Source: Deinococcus depolymerans (GTDB lineage Bacteria; Deinococcota; Deinococci; Deinococcales; Deinococcaceae). From it: a DNA stretch of 64,000 nt. The position numbers and the translations under genes were made by a program. The notes beneath the pieces are model-generated. The model saw only the letters and a list, made by a program, of their open reading frames with translations. It was not told the origin of the DNA and ran no database searches. Where the stretch lies: contig NZ_BAAADB010000015.1 of NCBI RefSeq assembly GCF_039522025.1, forward strand, positions 39,758-103,757. The letters run 5' to 3'. Positions 44,058-54,114 of this stretch are shown here, piece by piece (within the stretch, counting starts at the first letter, position 1; each line of letters begins with the position of its first letter).

Positions 44058-45728
44058 CTACACCTGGAACACGCCGACGCGGAATTCGTCCTGGTGGGGG
44101 TTCTGGGCGCAGGCTTCGAGGGCGCGGATCAGGCGGTCGCGGGTGTCGTTGGGGGGGATGATCTCGTCGACCCAGAGGCGGGCGGCGGCGTAGCGGGGGT
44201 CGAGTTCGGTGTCGTATTTGCTCTTGACCTCGTCGTAGAGGCGCTGGAGTTCCTCGTCGTCGGGCTGGTGGCCGCTGCGCTTGAGGGCGGCGAGCTGGAT
44301 GTCCAGCAGGGTCTTGGCGGCGGCGTTGCCGCTCATGACGGCGTACTTGGCGCTGGGCCACGCGAACAGGAAGCGGGGGGCGTAGGCCTTGCCGTTCATG
44401 GCGTAGTTCCCCGCGCCGAAGGACCCGCCGGTGATGATGGTGATCTTGGGGACGACGGTGTTGCTCACGGCGTTCACGAGTTTCGCGCCGCGCCGGATGA
44501 TGCCTTCCTGTTCGCTGTCGCGGCCGACCATGAAGCCGGTCACGTCGCTCAGGAACACCAGGGGCACGCCGGCCTGGTTGGCGTCCATGATGAAGCGGGC
44601 GGCCTTGTCGGCACTGTCGCCGTAGATGACGCCGCCGACCTCGATGCGGGTGCGCAGGCCGGGTTCGCCGCCGCTCTTGAGTTTCTTCTTGATGACCGTG
44701 CGCTGGTTGGCGACGAACGCGACCGGGTAGCCACCGGCGCGGGCGAAGCCGCACACGAGGGTCTCGCCGTACTCGGCTTTGAACTCGTGGAATTCGCCGC
44801 CATCGACCAGGGCGGTGATGAGGTCGCGCACGTCGTACGTCTTGCTGCCGTCGAAGCCGACGAGGTCGGTGAGGTCGCGTTCGGGGGCGGGCAGCGTCTC
44901 GCGGCGGCGCTGGGCGAAGGGGGCGCCTTCGCCCTGGGCGTACAGGTCGGCCAGCGCGCGGATGCGTTTCAGGGCGGCGGCGTCGTCGGGTTCCTTGTAG
45001 TCCACGGTTCCGGCGATGGAGGCGTGCATGCCCGCCCCGCCGAGCTCCTCGCTGTCCACGACCTGTCCGATGGCAGCTTTGACCAGCGCGGGTCCGGCGA
45101 GGTACAGGCCACTGCCCTCGGTCATGATCAGGGTGTCGCACATGACGGGCAGGTACGCGCCGCCCGCGACGCAGTTGCCCATGATCGCGGCGATCTGCGG
45201 GATGCCGCGCGCACTCATGCGGGCGTTCAGGTAGAACACGCGGCCGAAGTCGTCCTGGTCGGGGAAGATCTCGTCCTGCATGGGCAGGTACACGCCCGCC
45301 GAGTCCACGAGGTAGACGACCGGCAGGTGGTTCTCCAGCGCGATGGTCTGCGCGCGGATGACCTTCTTGGCGGTGATCGGGAAGAACGCGCCGGCCTTCA
45401 CGGTCGCGTCGTTGGCAATGATCATCCACGGGCGGCCCTGAATCTGGCCGATGCCGGTGACGGTCCCGCCGGACGGGCAGCCGCCGACATCCTGGTACAT
45501 CTCCCAGCCGGCGAAGGTCATCAGTTCGTCGAAGGGAGTGCCGTCGTCGATGAGCTGGCGGATGCGTTCGCGGGCGGTGAGACGGTTCTTGTCGTGCTGG
45601 CGCTGCTGGGCCCTGGCACCGCCACCGGCGTGGACGGTCAGGCGGTCGGTGGCGAGGCGTTCCAGGGCATCCTGCCACGCGCTACGGGCGGGGGGCGCCG
45701 GGGGGGCGCTGGTGTCTGGCTGGGTCAT
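44058..45728 (-). CDS. Acyl-CoA carboxylase carboxyltransferase (beta) subunit
   Basis: This 556-residue carboxyltransferase has the two crotonase-like halves: HDKNRLTARERIRQLIDDGT, YLVDSAGVYLPMQDEIFPDQ, GNCVAGGAYLPVM, then FLSDVTGFMVGRDSEQEGI, TIITGGSFGAGNYAMNGKAY and ARLWVDEIIPPNDTR. This is the methylcrotonyl/propionyl-CoA carboxylase type, acting on the branched acyl-CoA. The biotin-carrying alpha subunit is not in the window. TAGACT (45744-45739) and a TetR-type operator precede the start. Confidence 0.9.
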   Translation of the reverse strand: MTQPDTSAPPAPPARSAWQDALERLATDRLTVHAGGGARAQQRQHDKNRLTARERIRQLIDDGTPFDELMTFAGWEMYQDVGGCPSGGTVTGIGQIQGRPWMIIANDATVKAGAFFPITAKKVIRAQTIALENHLPVVYLVDSAGVYLPMQDEIFPDQDDFGRVFYLNARMSARGIPQIAAIMGNCVAGGAYLPVMCDTLIMTEGSGLYLAGPALVKAAIGQVVDSEELGGAGMHASIAGTVDYKEPDDAAALKRIRALADLYAQGEGAPFAQRRRETLPAPERDLTDLVGFDGSKTYDVRDLITALVDGGEFHEFKAEYGETLVCGFARAGGYPVAFVANQRTVIKKKLKSGGEPGLRTRIEVGGVIYGDSADKAARFIMDANQAGVPLVFLSDVTGFMVGRDSEQEGIIRRGAKLVNAVSNTVVPKITIITGGSFGAGNYAMNGKAYAPRFLFAWPSAKYAVMSGNAAAKTLLDIQLAALKRSGHQPDDEELQRLYDEVKSKYDTELDPRYAAARLWVDEIIPPNDTRDRLIRALEACAQNPHQDEFRVGVFQV

Positions 45729-45738
45729 TGTTGCCCAC

Positions 45739-45759
45739 AGTCTAACAAACGGTCGTTAG
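45739..45759 (-). promoter_or_regulatory. Carboxylase promoter with TetR-type operator
   Basis: CAAACGGTCGTTAG (45746-45759) fits CNAACGNNCGTTNG exactly and sits just upstream of the minus-strand -10 TAGACT (45744-45739). A matching site is at 52186-52199. Confidence 0.65.
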
Positions 45760-45780
45760 GGTGTGGTGGGATTCATGACA

Positions 45781-45812
45781 CGCCCCCCGCATCCACCGGG
45801 ACACGGGGGGCG
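45781..45812 (-). terminator. Terminator of the CoA-transferase B gene
   Basis: CGCCCCCCG (45781-45789) pairs with CGGGGGGCG (45804-45812), 18 bases past the gene's stop. Confidence 0.55.
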
Positions 45813-45830
45813 CCGAGGGGGAGGAGCGGT

Positions 45831-46460
<630 letters not shown>

Positions 46461-46594
46461 GGGTGACCTCCTTGAAGTCAGTAGGGGCGAAATTGTGAAA
46501 GTCAGGGGCAGCTTGCGGCGCACCGGCCGGGCCTGTCAAGCGCCCCGACCGGACGGCGGGGACAGGCACCCCCCACCCGGCGCGCATGAGGTCA

Positions 46595-46613
46595 TGATGC
46601 CGGGGGGGCATCA
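46595..46613 (-). terminator. Hairpin after nadM-like gene
   Basis: TGATGCC (46595-46601) and GGCATCA (46607-46613), loop of G residues. It lacks a U tract and may only weakly terminate. Confidence 0.35.
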
Positions 46614-46632
46614 CGGGGCCGCTACAGGCGGG

Positions 46633-47565
46633 TCATTCGGGGCGCAGCAGGCGGGTCAGGATGACGTGGTGATCCTCGAAGAAGGCGTGCGGGCGGGCCA
46701 GTGCGGCGGCCAGCGGGACGGGCCGCGTGCCGGGCGGCGGGGCGGTGACGCGGACGACGTGCGCGGTGGTGGGCCACACCGGCGAGCGGGCCGGGTGCGC
46801 GAACACGGCGGCCTGGGCAGAGAGGTCGCCGGGCGGGAGGGGGGTGGCGGGCAGCGCCCACAGGCCGCGCCCGATGGGACCGGCGCGGCGCGTGAGCCAG
46901 ACCATGTGCGGGTCGGTGTGCAAATCCAGCCGTTCGTGCCGGGGCGTGGGCGTGCCGTTCAGGGCGGCGCGGGTGGCCTGCACGGCGTGGTACTCGGCGC
47001 TCAGGCGGGCGGCGGTGCGGGTGTGCAGGAAGTCGCGCAGGAAGGCCTGCACGGCGGGCGGGACGTGCGGGGGAACCTCTCCCCTGCCCAGCAGCGCGGC
47101 GCGCAGGTCCGTGGCGTTCAGCACGCCCGTCCCGTCGGCGGTCTGGGCGGGGACGGGGTCGGCCTGCCACTGTGGGAACCAGCGCAGGTAACCGCTGCTG
47201 GCGTCCTTCTCGAAGCCGGTCAGGACGACCGGGCGCGGCCCGAGGCGGTCCAGGGCAGCGGCCACGGCGGCCTGCACCTGCGCGGCCCAGCGCCCGGCGT
47301 CGAACTCGTCGGGCAGGGGGCGCACGCTCAGGCGGCGGGTGTCGTGACCGGACTCGCGCAGCGCGGTGCGGATCAGGCGGGCTCGTTCCGGGGCGGTCCA
47401 GGGGTTGTGGGCCGAGCGGGCGAGGTTCGCGCTGCCGGTCAGGACCAGCAGGTGCGCGTGCCGGTCCAAGGCTGCCTGGATGGTGTGCAGGTGCGCGTCG
47501 TGCGGCGGCTGGAAGCGGCCGATGTACACGGCGAGCGCGCCGGGTGGGCGGGAGGGGGGCGGCAC
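46633..47565 (-). CDS. nadM: NMN adenylyltransferase (NadM type) with a Nudix remnant
   Basis: This 310-residue protein has a GTG start 8 bases after pncB. The N-terminal domain has the GRFQPPHDAHLHTI nucleotide-binding motif, NPWTAPERARLI and TGFEKDASSGYLRWFPQW, as in NadM nicotinamide-nucleotide adenylyltransferases that join NMN and ATP into NAD. The C-terminal part has the flanks of a Nudix domain (VWLTRRAGPIGRGLWALP) but the Nudix box is missing, so the usual ADP-ribose hydrolase is probably dead. It is last in niaP-like/pncB/nadM. Confidence 0.85.
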   Translation of the reverse strand: MPPPSRPPGALAVYIGRFQPPHDAHLHTIQAALDRHAHLLVLTGSANLARSAHNPWTAPERARLIRTALRESGHDTRRLSVRPLPDEFDAGRWAAQVQAAVAAALDRLGPRPVVLTGFEKDASSGYLRWFPQWQADPVPAQTADGTGVLNATDLRAALLGRGEVPPHVPPAVQAFLRDFLHTRTAARLSAEYHAVQATRAALNGTPTPRHERLDLHTDPHMVWLTRRAGPIGRGLWALPATPLPPGDLSAQAAVFAHPARSPVWPTTAHVVRVTAPPPGTRPVPLAAALARPHAFFEDHHVILTRLLRPE

Positions 47566-47573
47566 GGCTGCCT

Positions 47574-49064
47574 CTACAGTCCGTGCCGGTCGCGCAGCGC
47601 CGCGATCAGCGCGTCCCGCCGGCCCTGCAGCGCGGCGCTGAGGCTCACGTGGTACGCGTGGGGGTTCAGCAGGCGGCGCGTGCCGTCCGGCAGACGCCGG
47701 AGTTCCGCCTGCGTGCGGGCCTGAAGGTCCGGCAGCGGTTCGGGCGGGCGGGTGCGCCGCCCGGCGTCCATGACGACCACGCGCGGGTCCTCCCAGGTCA
47801 GGCCGTCCGGAACGCGGCGGGAACGCAGGGGGTTGCCGGGATCGCTGACGCGCTCACCGGACCGCGGGGCCGCCTCGTCGTCGCCGGTCACGACGTCCAG
47901 CGCGTACCGGCCTGTCCCGTCACGGGCACGCCAGACGCGTTTGCGGCCGGGTACGCTGGTCTTGGCCGGGTCGCCCGTGAGTTTCATGCGGTCCTGCCCG
48001 CCCAGCGCCACGAGTTTGTACACGCCGCCCAGCGCGCCGCCGCCGTCGCCGCCGCCCGTGACGAGCTGCGTGCCGATGCCGTACACGTCCACGCGCCCGC
48101 CGCCGCGGATGACGCTCTCAATCACGTCCTCGGACAGGTCGTTGCTCGCCACGATCCGCACGTCCGGGAAGCCCGCGCCGTCAAGCGTCTCGCGCACGCG
48201 GGCAGACAGGTACGCGAGGTCGCCGCTGTCGAGCCGCACGCCGCGCAGTTCGTGCCCGGCAGAACGCAGTTCCCGCGCGACGGTCAGGGCGTTGGGCAGG
48301 CCGCTGCGCAGCGTGTCGAAGGTGTCGAGCAGCAGCGTGGTGGCGTCCGGGTACAGCGCGGCGTAGGCACGGAAGGCGCTCAGTTCGTCCGGGAAGCTCT
48401 CCACCCAGGCGTGCGCGTGCGTGCCGGTCACGCGCAGGCCGTAGCGGGCGGCGGCCTCCACGTTGCTGGTGCCGGTCGCCCCGCCGATCACGGCGGCGCG
48501 GGCCGCGCCGAGTGCGCCGTCGGGTCCCTGGGCGCGGCGCGCGCCGAACTCCACGATCTCGCTTCCGGGCGCTCCGGCCTGCGCGGCGCGCAGGCAGCGG
48601 GCCGCCTTGGTGGCGATCAGGGTCTGGAAGTTCAGGATGTTCAGGAGTGCCGTCTCGACCAGTTGCGCCTCCCACAGCGGGCCGCTCACGGTCAGGAGCG
48701 GCTCGTGCGGGAAGACCGCGCGGCCCTCCGGGAACGCGGTGACCCGGGCCGTGAAGCGCCAGTCGCGCAGCGCCGCCAGGAAGTCCGGGCGGAACACGCC
48801 CAGGCCGCCCAGGTACGCGAGGTCCGTCTCGCGGAACTGCAGGCCGCTCAGGTACTCCAGGGCGGGTTCCAGTCCGGCCCACACGGCGTACCCGCCCCGG
48901 TAGGGGGCGCGGCGGAACGACAGGTCGAAGGTGGCGTCCTGCGTGTGCAGGCCCGACACGAAGTACCCCTGCATCATGGTCAGCTGGTACAGGTCCGTGA
49001 ACAGCGTCCCGCCCGGCGGCGCGACGTCTGGTGGCGCGACGTCTGGTGGCGTGGTGGGCGTCAC
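47574..49064 (-). CDS. pncB: Nicotinate phosphoribosyltransferase
   Basis: This 496-residue enzyme makes nicotinate mononucleotide from nicotinate and [48 protein letters not shown], the histidine loop [14 protein letters not shown] and [17 protein letters not shown] are diagnostic. The GTG start overlaps the transporter stop as GTGA. Residues 1-17 contain a short direct repeat ([12 protein letters not shown]). Confidence 0.9.
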   Translation of the reverse strand: MTPTTPPDVAPPDVAPPGGTLFTDLYQLTMMQGYFVSGLHTQDATFDLSFRRAPYRGGYAVWAGLEPALEYLSGLQFRETDLAYLGGLGVFRPDFLAALRDWRFTARVTAFPEGRAVFPHEPLLTVSGPLWEAQLVETALLNILNFQTLIATKAARCLRAAQAGAPGSEIVEFGARRAQGPDGALGAARAAVIGGATGTSNVEAAARYGLRVTGTHAHAWVESFPDELSAFRAYAALYPDATTLLLDTFDTLRSGLPNALTVARELRSAGHELRGVRLDSGDLAYLSARVRETLDGAGFPDVRIVASNDLSEDVIESVIRGGGRVDVYGIGTQLVTGGGDGGGALGGVYKLVALGGQDRMKLTGDPAKTSVPGRKRVWRARDGTGRYALDVVTGDDEAAPRSGERVSDPGNPLRSRRVPDGLTWEDPRVVVMDAGRRTRPPEPLPDLQARTQAELRRLPDGTRRLLNPHAYHVSLSAALQGRRDALIAALRDRHGL

Positions 49065-50464
49065 GCGGTCTCCCGGTCCCGCAGCGGCTGCCCGCGCGTC
49101 TCGATCCCGACGGCCCAGACGCACGCGGCCGACAGCGCGAACAGCGCCGCGAACACCGTCAGCGCCTGCACCAGCTGCCCGCCCAGCAGCAGCGCCCCCG
49201 CGAACGGCGAGATCAGGCTGCCCAGCCGCGCGAAGGCGCTGACCATGCCCATCCCGGAGGCGCGCAGCAGCGTCGGGAACAGCTCCGGGGTGTAGGCGTA
49301 CAGCGCGCCCCAGGTGCCCAGCAGCGAGAACGACAGCAGCGCCGAGGTCAGCAGCACCGCCGTGGGCGTGGCGGCCAGCAGGAACAGGTAGGCGCCCAGC
49401 GCGCTGAGCAGCATGAAGCCCACCAGGGTCGCGCGGCGGCCCACCCACTCGACCAGCAGGCTGGACAGCAGGTATCCCGGCACCTGCGCGGCGGCCAGCA
49501 GCAGCGTGGTGGCGTACGTCTCGCTCAGTGCGAAGCCGTTGGCACGCAGGTAGGTCGGCAGCCACGAGAACACGCCGTAGTAGCCCAGGCTCATGCCGAA
49601 CCAGGCGGCGCCCAGCAGGAACAGCCGGTCGCGCAGCGCCGGACCGAACAGCGCCGCGAAGCGTGAGGCGCGGCGCGAGGCCGGCAGCGGCGGCGCCAGC
49701 GGCTGGGGCGGCAGGGCGCGGCGGTTCAGGAGGGCCACCTGCGCCAGCGCGGCGCGGGCTTCCTCCAGGCGGCCCCGCGCGGCCAGCCAGCGGGGCGAGT
49801 CGGGAACGCCGAGCCGCACGAACAGTCCCACCACGCCCGGCAGGGCCGTCAGCGCCAGCAGCCAGCGCCAGCCGTCACCGGCGGTCAACCACGCGCCCGT
49901 GGTGGCGGCCACCAGGGTCAGCAGGACCGTGCCGATCACCCAGCAGCCGTCCACGATCACCAGGAACCGGCCCCGCAGTGCGGCCGGCATGAACTCGGCC
50001 ATCAGGGCGTAATCGACCGGCATGGTCCCGCCGATCGCGAATCCGGTCAGGACCCGCGCGGCCAGCAGCACCCACACGTTCGGCGCGAAGGCCCCGAGCA
50101 TCCCGAACACGACTCCCATGGTCACGGTGGTCAGGAACACCGGACGGCGTCCCAGCCGGTCGGCCATCCGCCCCCACAGCGGCGCGCCGATCAGCATCCC
50201 CGCGAAGGTCGCCACGGTCAGCAGGGTGGACGTGAGGGAACCGGCGCTCAGCCCGAAGTGCGCCTGCACGCCGGGCAACGCGAATCCCATGACCAGGACG
50301 GCCATGGCGTCCGCGGCGAAGGTCAGACCGCAGATCAGCAGCAACCGGTACTGGAACGGTCCCAGGCGCAGGTGTTCGATGACCTGATCGACCGTCTGGG
50401 TGTCCGGGGGCGGCGCAGCCACGGCGTCGTCCGGGAGACGCAGGCGGGTGGGGCGATCGTTCAC
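49061..50464 (-). CDS. MFS transporter, probable nicotinate importer (NiaP-like)
   Basis: This 467-residue, 12-helix major facilitator protein has [14 protein letters not shown] (loop 2-3) and [18 protein letters not shown] after helix 6, the sugar-porter/AAHS signature also found in NiaP niacin transporters. Translational coupling to pncB and then nadM makes nicotinate the likely substrate. TACACT (50477-50472, minus) lies 7 bases before the GTG start, giving a leaderless operon. Confidence 0.8.
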   Translation of the reverse strand: MNDRPTRLRLPDDAVAAPPPDTQTVDQVIEHLRLGPFQYRLLLICGLTFAADAMAVLVMGFALPGVQAHFGLSAGSLTSTLLTVATFAGMLIGAPLWGRMADRLGRRPVFLTTVTMGVVFGMLGAFAPNVWVLLAARVLTGFAIGGTMPVDYALMAEFMPAALRGRFLVIVDGCWVIGTVLLTLVAATTGAWLTAGDGWRWLLALTALPGVVGLFVRLGVPDSPRWLAARGRLEEARAALAQVALLNRRALPPQPLAPPLPASRRASRFAALFGPALRDRLFLLGAAWFGMSLGYYGVFSWLPTYLRANGFALSETYATTLLLAAAQVPGYLLSSLLVEWVGRRATLVGFMLLSALGAYLFLLAATPTAVLLTSALLSFSLLGTWGALYAYTPELFPTLLRASGMGMVSAFARLGSLISPFAGALLLGGQLVQALTVFAALFALSAACVWAVGIETRGQPLRDRETA

Positions 50465-50471
50465 ACCCGTC

Positions 50472-50477
50472 AGTGTA
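50472..50477 (-). promoter_or_regulatory. Leaderless -10 box TACACT for the nicotinate operon
   Basis: The box is 8-13 bases upstream of GTG 50464. Confidence 0.6.
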
Positions 50478-50559
50478 GGGCGGATACCGGCCCGGCGTGC
50501 CGGAAGATGTGGTGTGCCGGGACCCCGGCCGCGTGACCGGGCATGAAATACTGCCCGGC

Positions 50560-51399
50560 GTGAACATGCAGCAGACCATCAGGCGTGAACTGGCCGTCCA
50601 GGCCGAGATTGACCCGGCGCGGGAGGTCGAGCGGCGCGTGGCGTTCCTGGGCGCGTACCTGCGCGTGGCCGGGGCACGGGGGTTCGTGCTGGGCATCAGC
50701 GGCGGGCAGGACAGCACCCTGGCGGGGCGACTGTGCCAGCTGGCCGCCGAGCGCCTGCGCGGGGAGGGCGTGGACGCGACGTTCGTGGCCGTGCGCCTGC
50801 CGTACGGCGTGCAGGTCGACGAGGCGGACGCGCAGCGGGCCCTGGCGTTCATCCGCCCGGACCGCAGCGTGACCGTGAACATCAAGGGGGCGGTGGACGC
50901 CGCCTCGGTCGCCGCCGCGGCCGCGCTGACCGGGGCGGGAACGGAGGGGGAGCTGCGGGATTTCGTGCGTGGGAACATCAAGGCCCGCGAGCGGATGGTC
51001 GCGCAGTACGCGCTGGCCGGGCAGCTGAACCACCTCGTGGTGGGCACCGATCACGCCGCCGAGGCCATCACGGGTTTCTTCACGAAGTACGGGGACGGGG
51101 GCGTGGACCTGACGCCCCTGACCGGCCTGAGCAAACGCCAGGGCGCGCAGCTCCTCGCGCACCTGGGTGCCCCGCCCGAGACGTGGCAGAAGGTTCCCAC
51201 CGCCGACCTGGAAGACGACCGCCCCGGCCTTCCGGACGAGGTCGCGCTGGGCCTGACGTACACCCAGATCGACGACTACCTGGAAGGGAAGCCGGTCGCG
51301 CCGGAGGTGGCGCAGCGGCTCGAACGCCTGTACCGCGTCACCCGCCACAAGCGGGCCGTGCCGGTCACGCCCTTCGACGGGTGGTGGCAGGAGGCATAG
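50560..51399 (+). CDS. nadE: Ammonia-dependent NAD+ synthetase
   Basis: This 279-residue protein starts at GTG 50560, or ATG 50566. It aminates deamido-NAD to NAD, last step of the pathway. The PP-loop [55 protein letters not shown] and [14 protein letters not shown] are diagnostic. No N-terminal glutaminase, so it uses free ammonia. It is divergent from the pncB/nadM operon; AATACT at 50547-50552 may be the -10. Confidence 0.95.
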   Translation: MNMQQTIRRELAVQAEIDPAREVERRVAFLGAYLRVAGARGFVLGISGGQDSTLAGRLCQLAAERLRGEGVDATFVAVRLPYGVQVDEADAQRALAFIRPDRSVTVNIKGAVDAASVAAAAALTGAGTEGELRDFVRGNIKARERMVAQYALAGQLNHLVVGTDHAAEAITGFFTKYGDGGVDLTPLTGLSKRQGAQLLAHLGAPPETWQKVPTADLEDDRPGLPDEVALGLTYTQIDDYLEGKPVAPEVAQRLERLYRVTRHKRAVPVTPFDGWWQEA

Positions 51400-51418
51400 G
51401 CGTGGGCATCGGCGGCGT

Positions 51419-51455
51419 CGAGGTCACACCGGCCGGACGTTCCAGTGTGACCTCG
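51419..51455. terminator. Bidirectional hairpin between nadE and the CoA-transferase A gene
   Basis: CGAGGTCACAC (51419-51429) and GTGTGACCTCG (51445-51455), 11-bp perfect stem between convergent genes; no T tract. Confidence 0.6.
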
Positions 51456-51468
51456 TCCGCAGCCGGAC

Positions 51469-52167
51469 CTACCCGGCGCGGACGGTGCGTTGCTCGATGC
51501 GTTTCTCGGGGGTGGCGTTCAGCACGACGCGCTGCACGAAGATGCCGGGGGTGTCCACGTCGTCCGGGTCGATCTGACCGACCTCCACGATTTCCTCGAC
51601 CTCTGCGACGGTCACCTTGCCGCAGGTGGCGGCCATCGGGTTGAAGTTGCGGGCGGTCTTGCGGTACACGAGGTTCCCGGCGCGGTCGGCCTTCCAGGCC
51701 TTGACGAGGGCGACGTCGGCGACGATGCCGCGTTCGAGGATGTACGTCTGGCCGTCGAAGTCCCTGTGTTCCTTGCCCTCGGCGACCAGGGTGCCCACGC
51801 CCGTCCTCGTGTAGAAGCCGGGAATGCCCGCGCCGCCGGCCCGCATCCGCTCGGCGAGGGTGCCCTGCGGCGTGAATTCCAGTTCGAGTTCCCCGGCGAG
51901 GTACTGGCGTTCGAATTCCTTGTTCTCGCCGACATAGGAGCTGATCATCCGGCGGATCTGGCGGGTCTGGAGCAGCAGGCCCAGGCCCCAGCCGTCCACG
52001 CCGGCGTTGTTGCTCACGGCGGTGAGGTTGGTCGCGCCGCTGTCGCGCAGGGCGAGGATCAGCTGCTCCGGGATGCCGCAGAGGCCGAAGCCTCCCACGG
52101 CGATGGTCTGGCCGTCAGCGACGATATCGGAGAGCGCCGCGTGGGCGTCGGGGTACACCTTGTTCAT
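51469..52167 (-). CDS. 3-oxoacid CoA-transferase subunit A
   Basis: This 232-residue subunit has [56 protein letters not shown] and [20 protein letters not shown]. It works with subunit B. It is monocistronic. TACACT (52182-52177) and a TetR-type operator precede ATG 52167. Control shared with the carboxylase operon is likely. Confidence 0.9.
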   Translation of the reverse strand: MNKVYPDAHAALSDIVADGQTIAVGGFGLCGIPEQLILALRDSGATNLTAVSNNAGVDGWGLGLLLQTRQIRRMISSYVGENKEFERQYLAGELELEFTPQGTLAERMRAGGAGIPGFYTRTGVGTLVAEGKEHRDFDGQTYILERGIVADVALVKAWKADRAGNLVYRKTARNFNPMAATCGKVTVAEVEEIVEVGQIDPDDVDTPGIFVQRVVLNATPEKRIEQRTVRAG

Positions 52168-52176
52168 GTCGGCTCC

Positions 52177-52199
52177 AGTGTAGAACGAACGGTCGTTAG
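52177..52199 (-). promoter_or_regulatory. CoA-transferase A promoter with TetR-type operator
   Basis: CGAACGGTCGTTAG (52186-52199) fits CNAACGNNCGTTNG exactly, just upstream of the -10 TACACT (52182-52177). The site overlaps the stop codon of the upstream alpha/beta hydrolase. Confidence 0.65.
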
Positions 52200-52936
52200 G
52201 ATGCGGGGAGGGTGTCCAGGAACCCCTCCAGCAGCGTGCGCAGGGCGGCGGGGTCCTCCTGCGGGAACCCGTGCCCCCGGCCGGGCAGGATGACGGCCTC
52301 CACACCCAGCGCGGCCGCCTGGGCGCGCACCATGTCCGGCGTGATCAGCCGGTCCAGTTCGCCACCCAGCACCAGGGCCGGCAGCCCGGTCAGGCGCGCG
52401 GCGTCCACCTGCCACGCGGCCAGCGCGCGGGCATTCCCGCTGTAGTGCGCCGGCGCCATGTTCGCCCCGTCCGCCAGCAGGTCCCGGAAGTTCGCGGGCC
52501 GCCCCGACGGGAACAGCGCGCCCAGGCTGGCCTCCAGGAGCGGCGGCGCGGAGCGCAGCAGTTCCAGCACCGGGTAGTTCTCCTCGGGCGTGACCAGGCC
52601 GGTCAGAGGCGCGCTGGCCGCCAGCACCAGCCCCGCGAGGGCCTGCGGGTCGCGCGCGGCGACCTCCAGCGCCACCGCGCCGCCCAGCGAGTGGCCCAGC
52701 AGCACGGGCCGCTTGACGCCCTGCGTGCGCAGCCAGTCCTGTACCCAGTCGGCGTACCCGGCGACCGACACCGGTCCCGCGTGCGGCGTGCCCGCGAAAC
52801 CCGGCAGGTCCGGGGCCCGCACCCGCCACCCGCCGGGCGGACCGTCCCGCAGGTCCACCCACCAGCGGGACGAGGCGAAATTGCCGTGCAGGGCCACCAG
52901 GGTGCGGGTCACGGTCTGCGCTCCTGCTTCAGACAT
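52196..52936 (-). CDS. Alpha/beta hydrolase
   Basis: This protein of about 246 residues has [29 protein letters not shown] (nucleophile Ser) and [11 protein letters not shown] (His), with Asp in [11 protein letters not shown]: a complete triad. The start at ATG 52936 overlaps the end of the MetX-like gene. Substrate unknown. Confidence 0.8.
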   Translation of the reverse strand: MSEAGAQTVTRTLVALHGNFASSRWWVDLRDGPPGGWRVRAPDLPGFAGTPHAGPVSVAGYADWVQDWLRTQGVKRPVLLGHSLGGAVALEVAARDPQALAGLVLAASAPLTGLVTPEENYPVLELLRSAPPLLEASLGALFPSGRPANFRDLLADGANMAPAHYSGNARALAAWQVDAARLTGLPALVLGGELDRLITPDMVRAQAAALGVEAVILPGRGHGFPQEDPAALRTLLEGFLDTLPAS

Positions 52937-54014
52937 GGCGCACCCCGGACAGGTCCAGTGCGGGCGGCGTCGGCGCCGTCTCCAGCAGGTCACGCAGGGC
53001 GTCCCCGAAGGCGGCGGTGTCGGTCAGGCCGCCCAGGTGTCCGCGCGGCGAGTCGAATTCCAGGTGGGTGTGCGCCACGCCCGCCGCCCGCGTCTGCGCG
53101 GCGAAGTCCCGCATCTCGGCAGCCGGGAAGAACTGGTCGCCGCGCACGTTCACGCTCAGCAGCCGGGTGCCCTGCTCGCGCCAGCGGCGGCACAGCTCGT
53201 CCAGCGGGGCGACTGCCAGCAGGTCATGCGTCTGCACGGCCCGGCCGACGTCCAGCACGTGCCGCAGGTCGGCCGTGGCGGTGCGGGTGCGCAGGTAGGC
53301 GTCCACATCCGCCCCGCGGAACAGCAGGTCCATGCCGTCCGCTCCCAGGCCGAAGAAGGTGATCAGGCGCAGCGTCTCGTGCAGCGCCCCGTCCGGGTCG
53401 CCCTGCGCGGCGGCACGCAGCAGCGGCCCGAACACGCCGCGCAGCACCGGGCCCGCGACCGGGCTGGTCACGACTGCCGCCACGCGCGGGGCCAGCGCCG
53501 GGGTGCGCGCCGCCCACTGCAGCGCCTGCATGCCGCCGAAGCTGGGCCCCACGACCGCGTGCCAGCGGGGGGCGGCGAGGGCCCGCAGCAGTCCGCACTG
53601 CGCGGCGTGCAGGTCCGCCATGGTCCACTCGGGAAAGCGGGGCCCCCAGGGCCGCCCGTCCGGGTGGGTGGTGGCGGGGCCGGTGGTCAGGATCCCAGGA
53701 TCGCGCACCTGCACGTTTCCCAGCGAGTTCAGGCACACCACGAAGAAGCGCTCCGTGTCCAGCGCCCGGCCGGGACCGATCAGGGCGTCCCACCAGCCGG
53801 GCGTGCCGTCCGGGCCGGGGCCGGCGGCGCGCATGGTGCCGGTGTAGTGGTGGCACACCAGGACCGCGTTGTCGCGCGCGGCGTTCAGGCGGCCCCAGGT
53901 CAGGGCGCCCAGTCGCACGGGAACCCGCTCTCCCCCGGTCCACAGGTCTCCGCGCAGTTCGGCGGTTCCGGGCGGAGCGCCCGGCGTCCAGGTCCACTGA
54001 CTGTCTCGCATCAC
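52929..54014 (-). CDS. MetX-like alpha/beta hydrolase-fold acyltransferase
   Basis: This 361-residue protein resembles homoserine O-acetyltransferases: LVCHHYTGTM, the nucleophile elbow GPSFGGMQALQWAAR, NVRGDQFFPAAEMRDFA (Asp) and DSPRGHLGGL (His). Divergence in the first third leaves the substrate uncertain; it may be a hydrolase. It pairs with the downstream alpha/beta hydrolase. Confidence 0.75.
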   Translation of the reverse strand: MMRDSQWTWTPGAPPGTAELRGDLWTGGERVPVRLGALTWGRLNAARDNAVLVCHHYTGTMRAAGPGPDGTPGWWDALIGPGRALDTERFFVVCLNSLGNVQVRDPGILTTGPATTHPDGRPWGPRFPEWTMADLHAAQCGLLRALAAPRWHAVVGPSFGGMQALQWAARTPALAPRVAAVVTSPVAGPVLRGVFGPLLRAAAQGDPDGALHETLRLITFFGLGADGMDLLFRGADVDAYLRTRTATADLRHVLDVGRAVQTHDLLAVAPLDELCRRWREQGTRLLSVNVRGDQFFPAAEMRDFAAQTRAAGVAHTHLEFDSPRGHLGGLTDTAAFGDALRDLLETAPTPPALDLSGVRHV

Positions 54015-54114
54015 CGGGCAGGCTAGGTGCAGGGCGTTACGGGCCGGTCACAGCCGCGGGAGCGGGGGGGTGTAACGCGCCCGTGACGCGCCGCGCCTAC
54101 ACTGCCGGGCGAAC

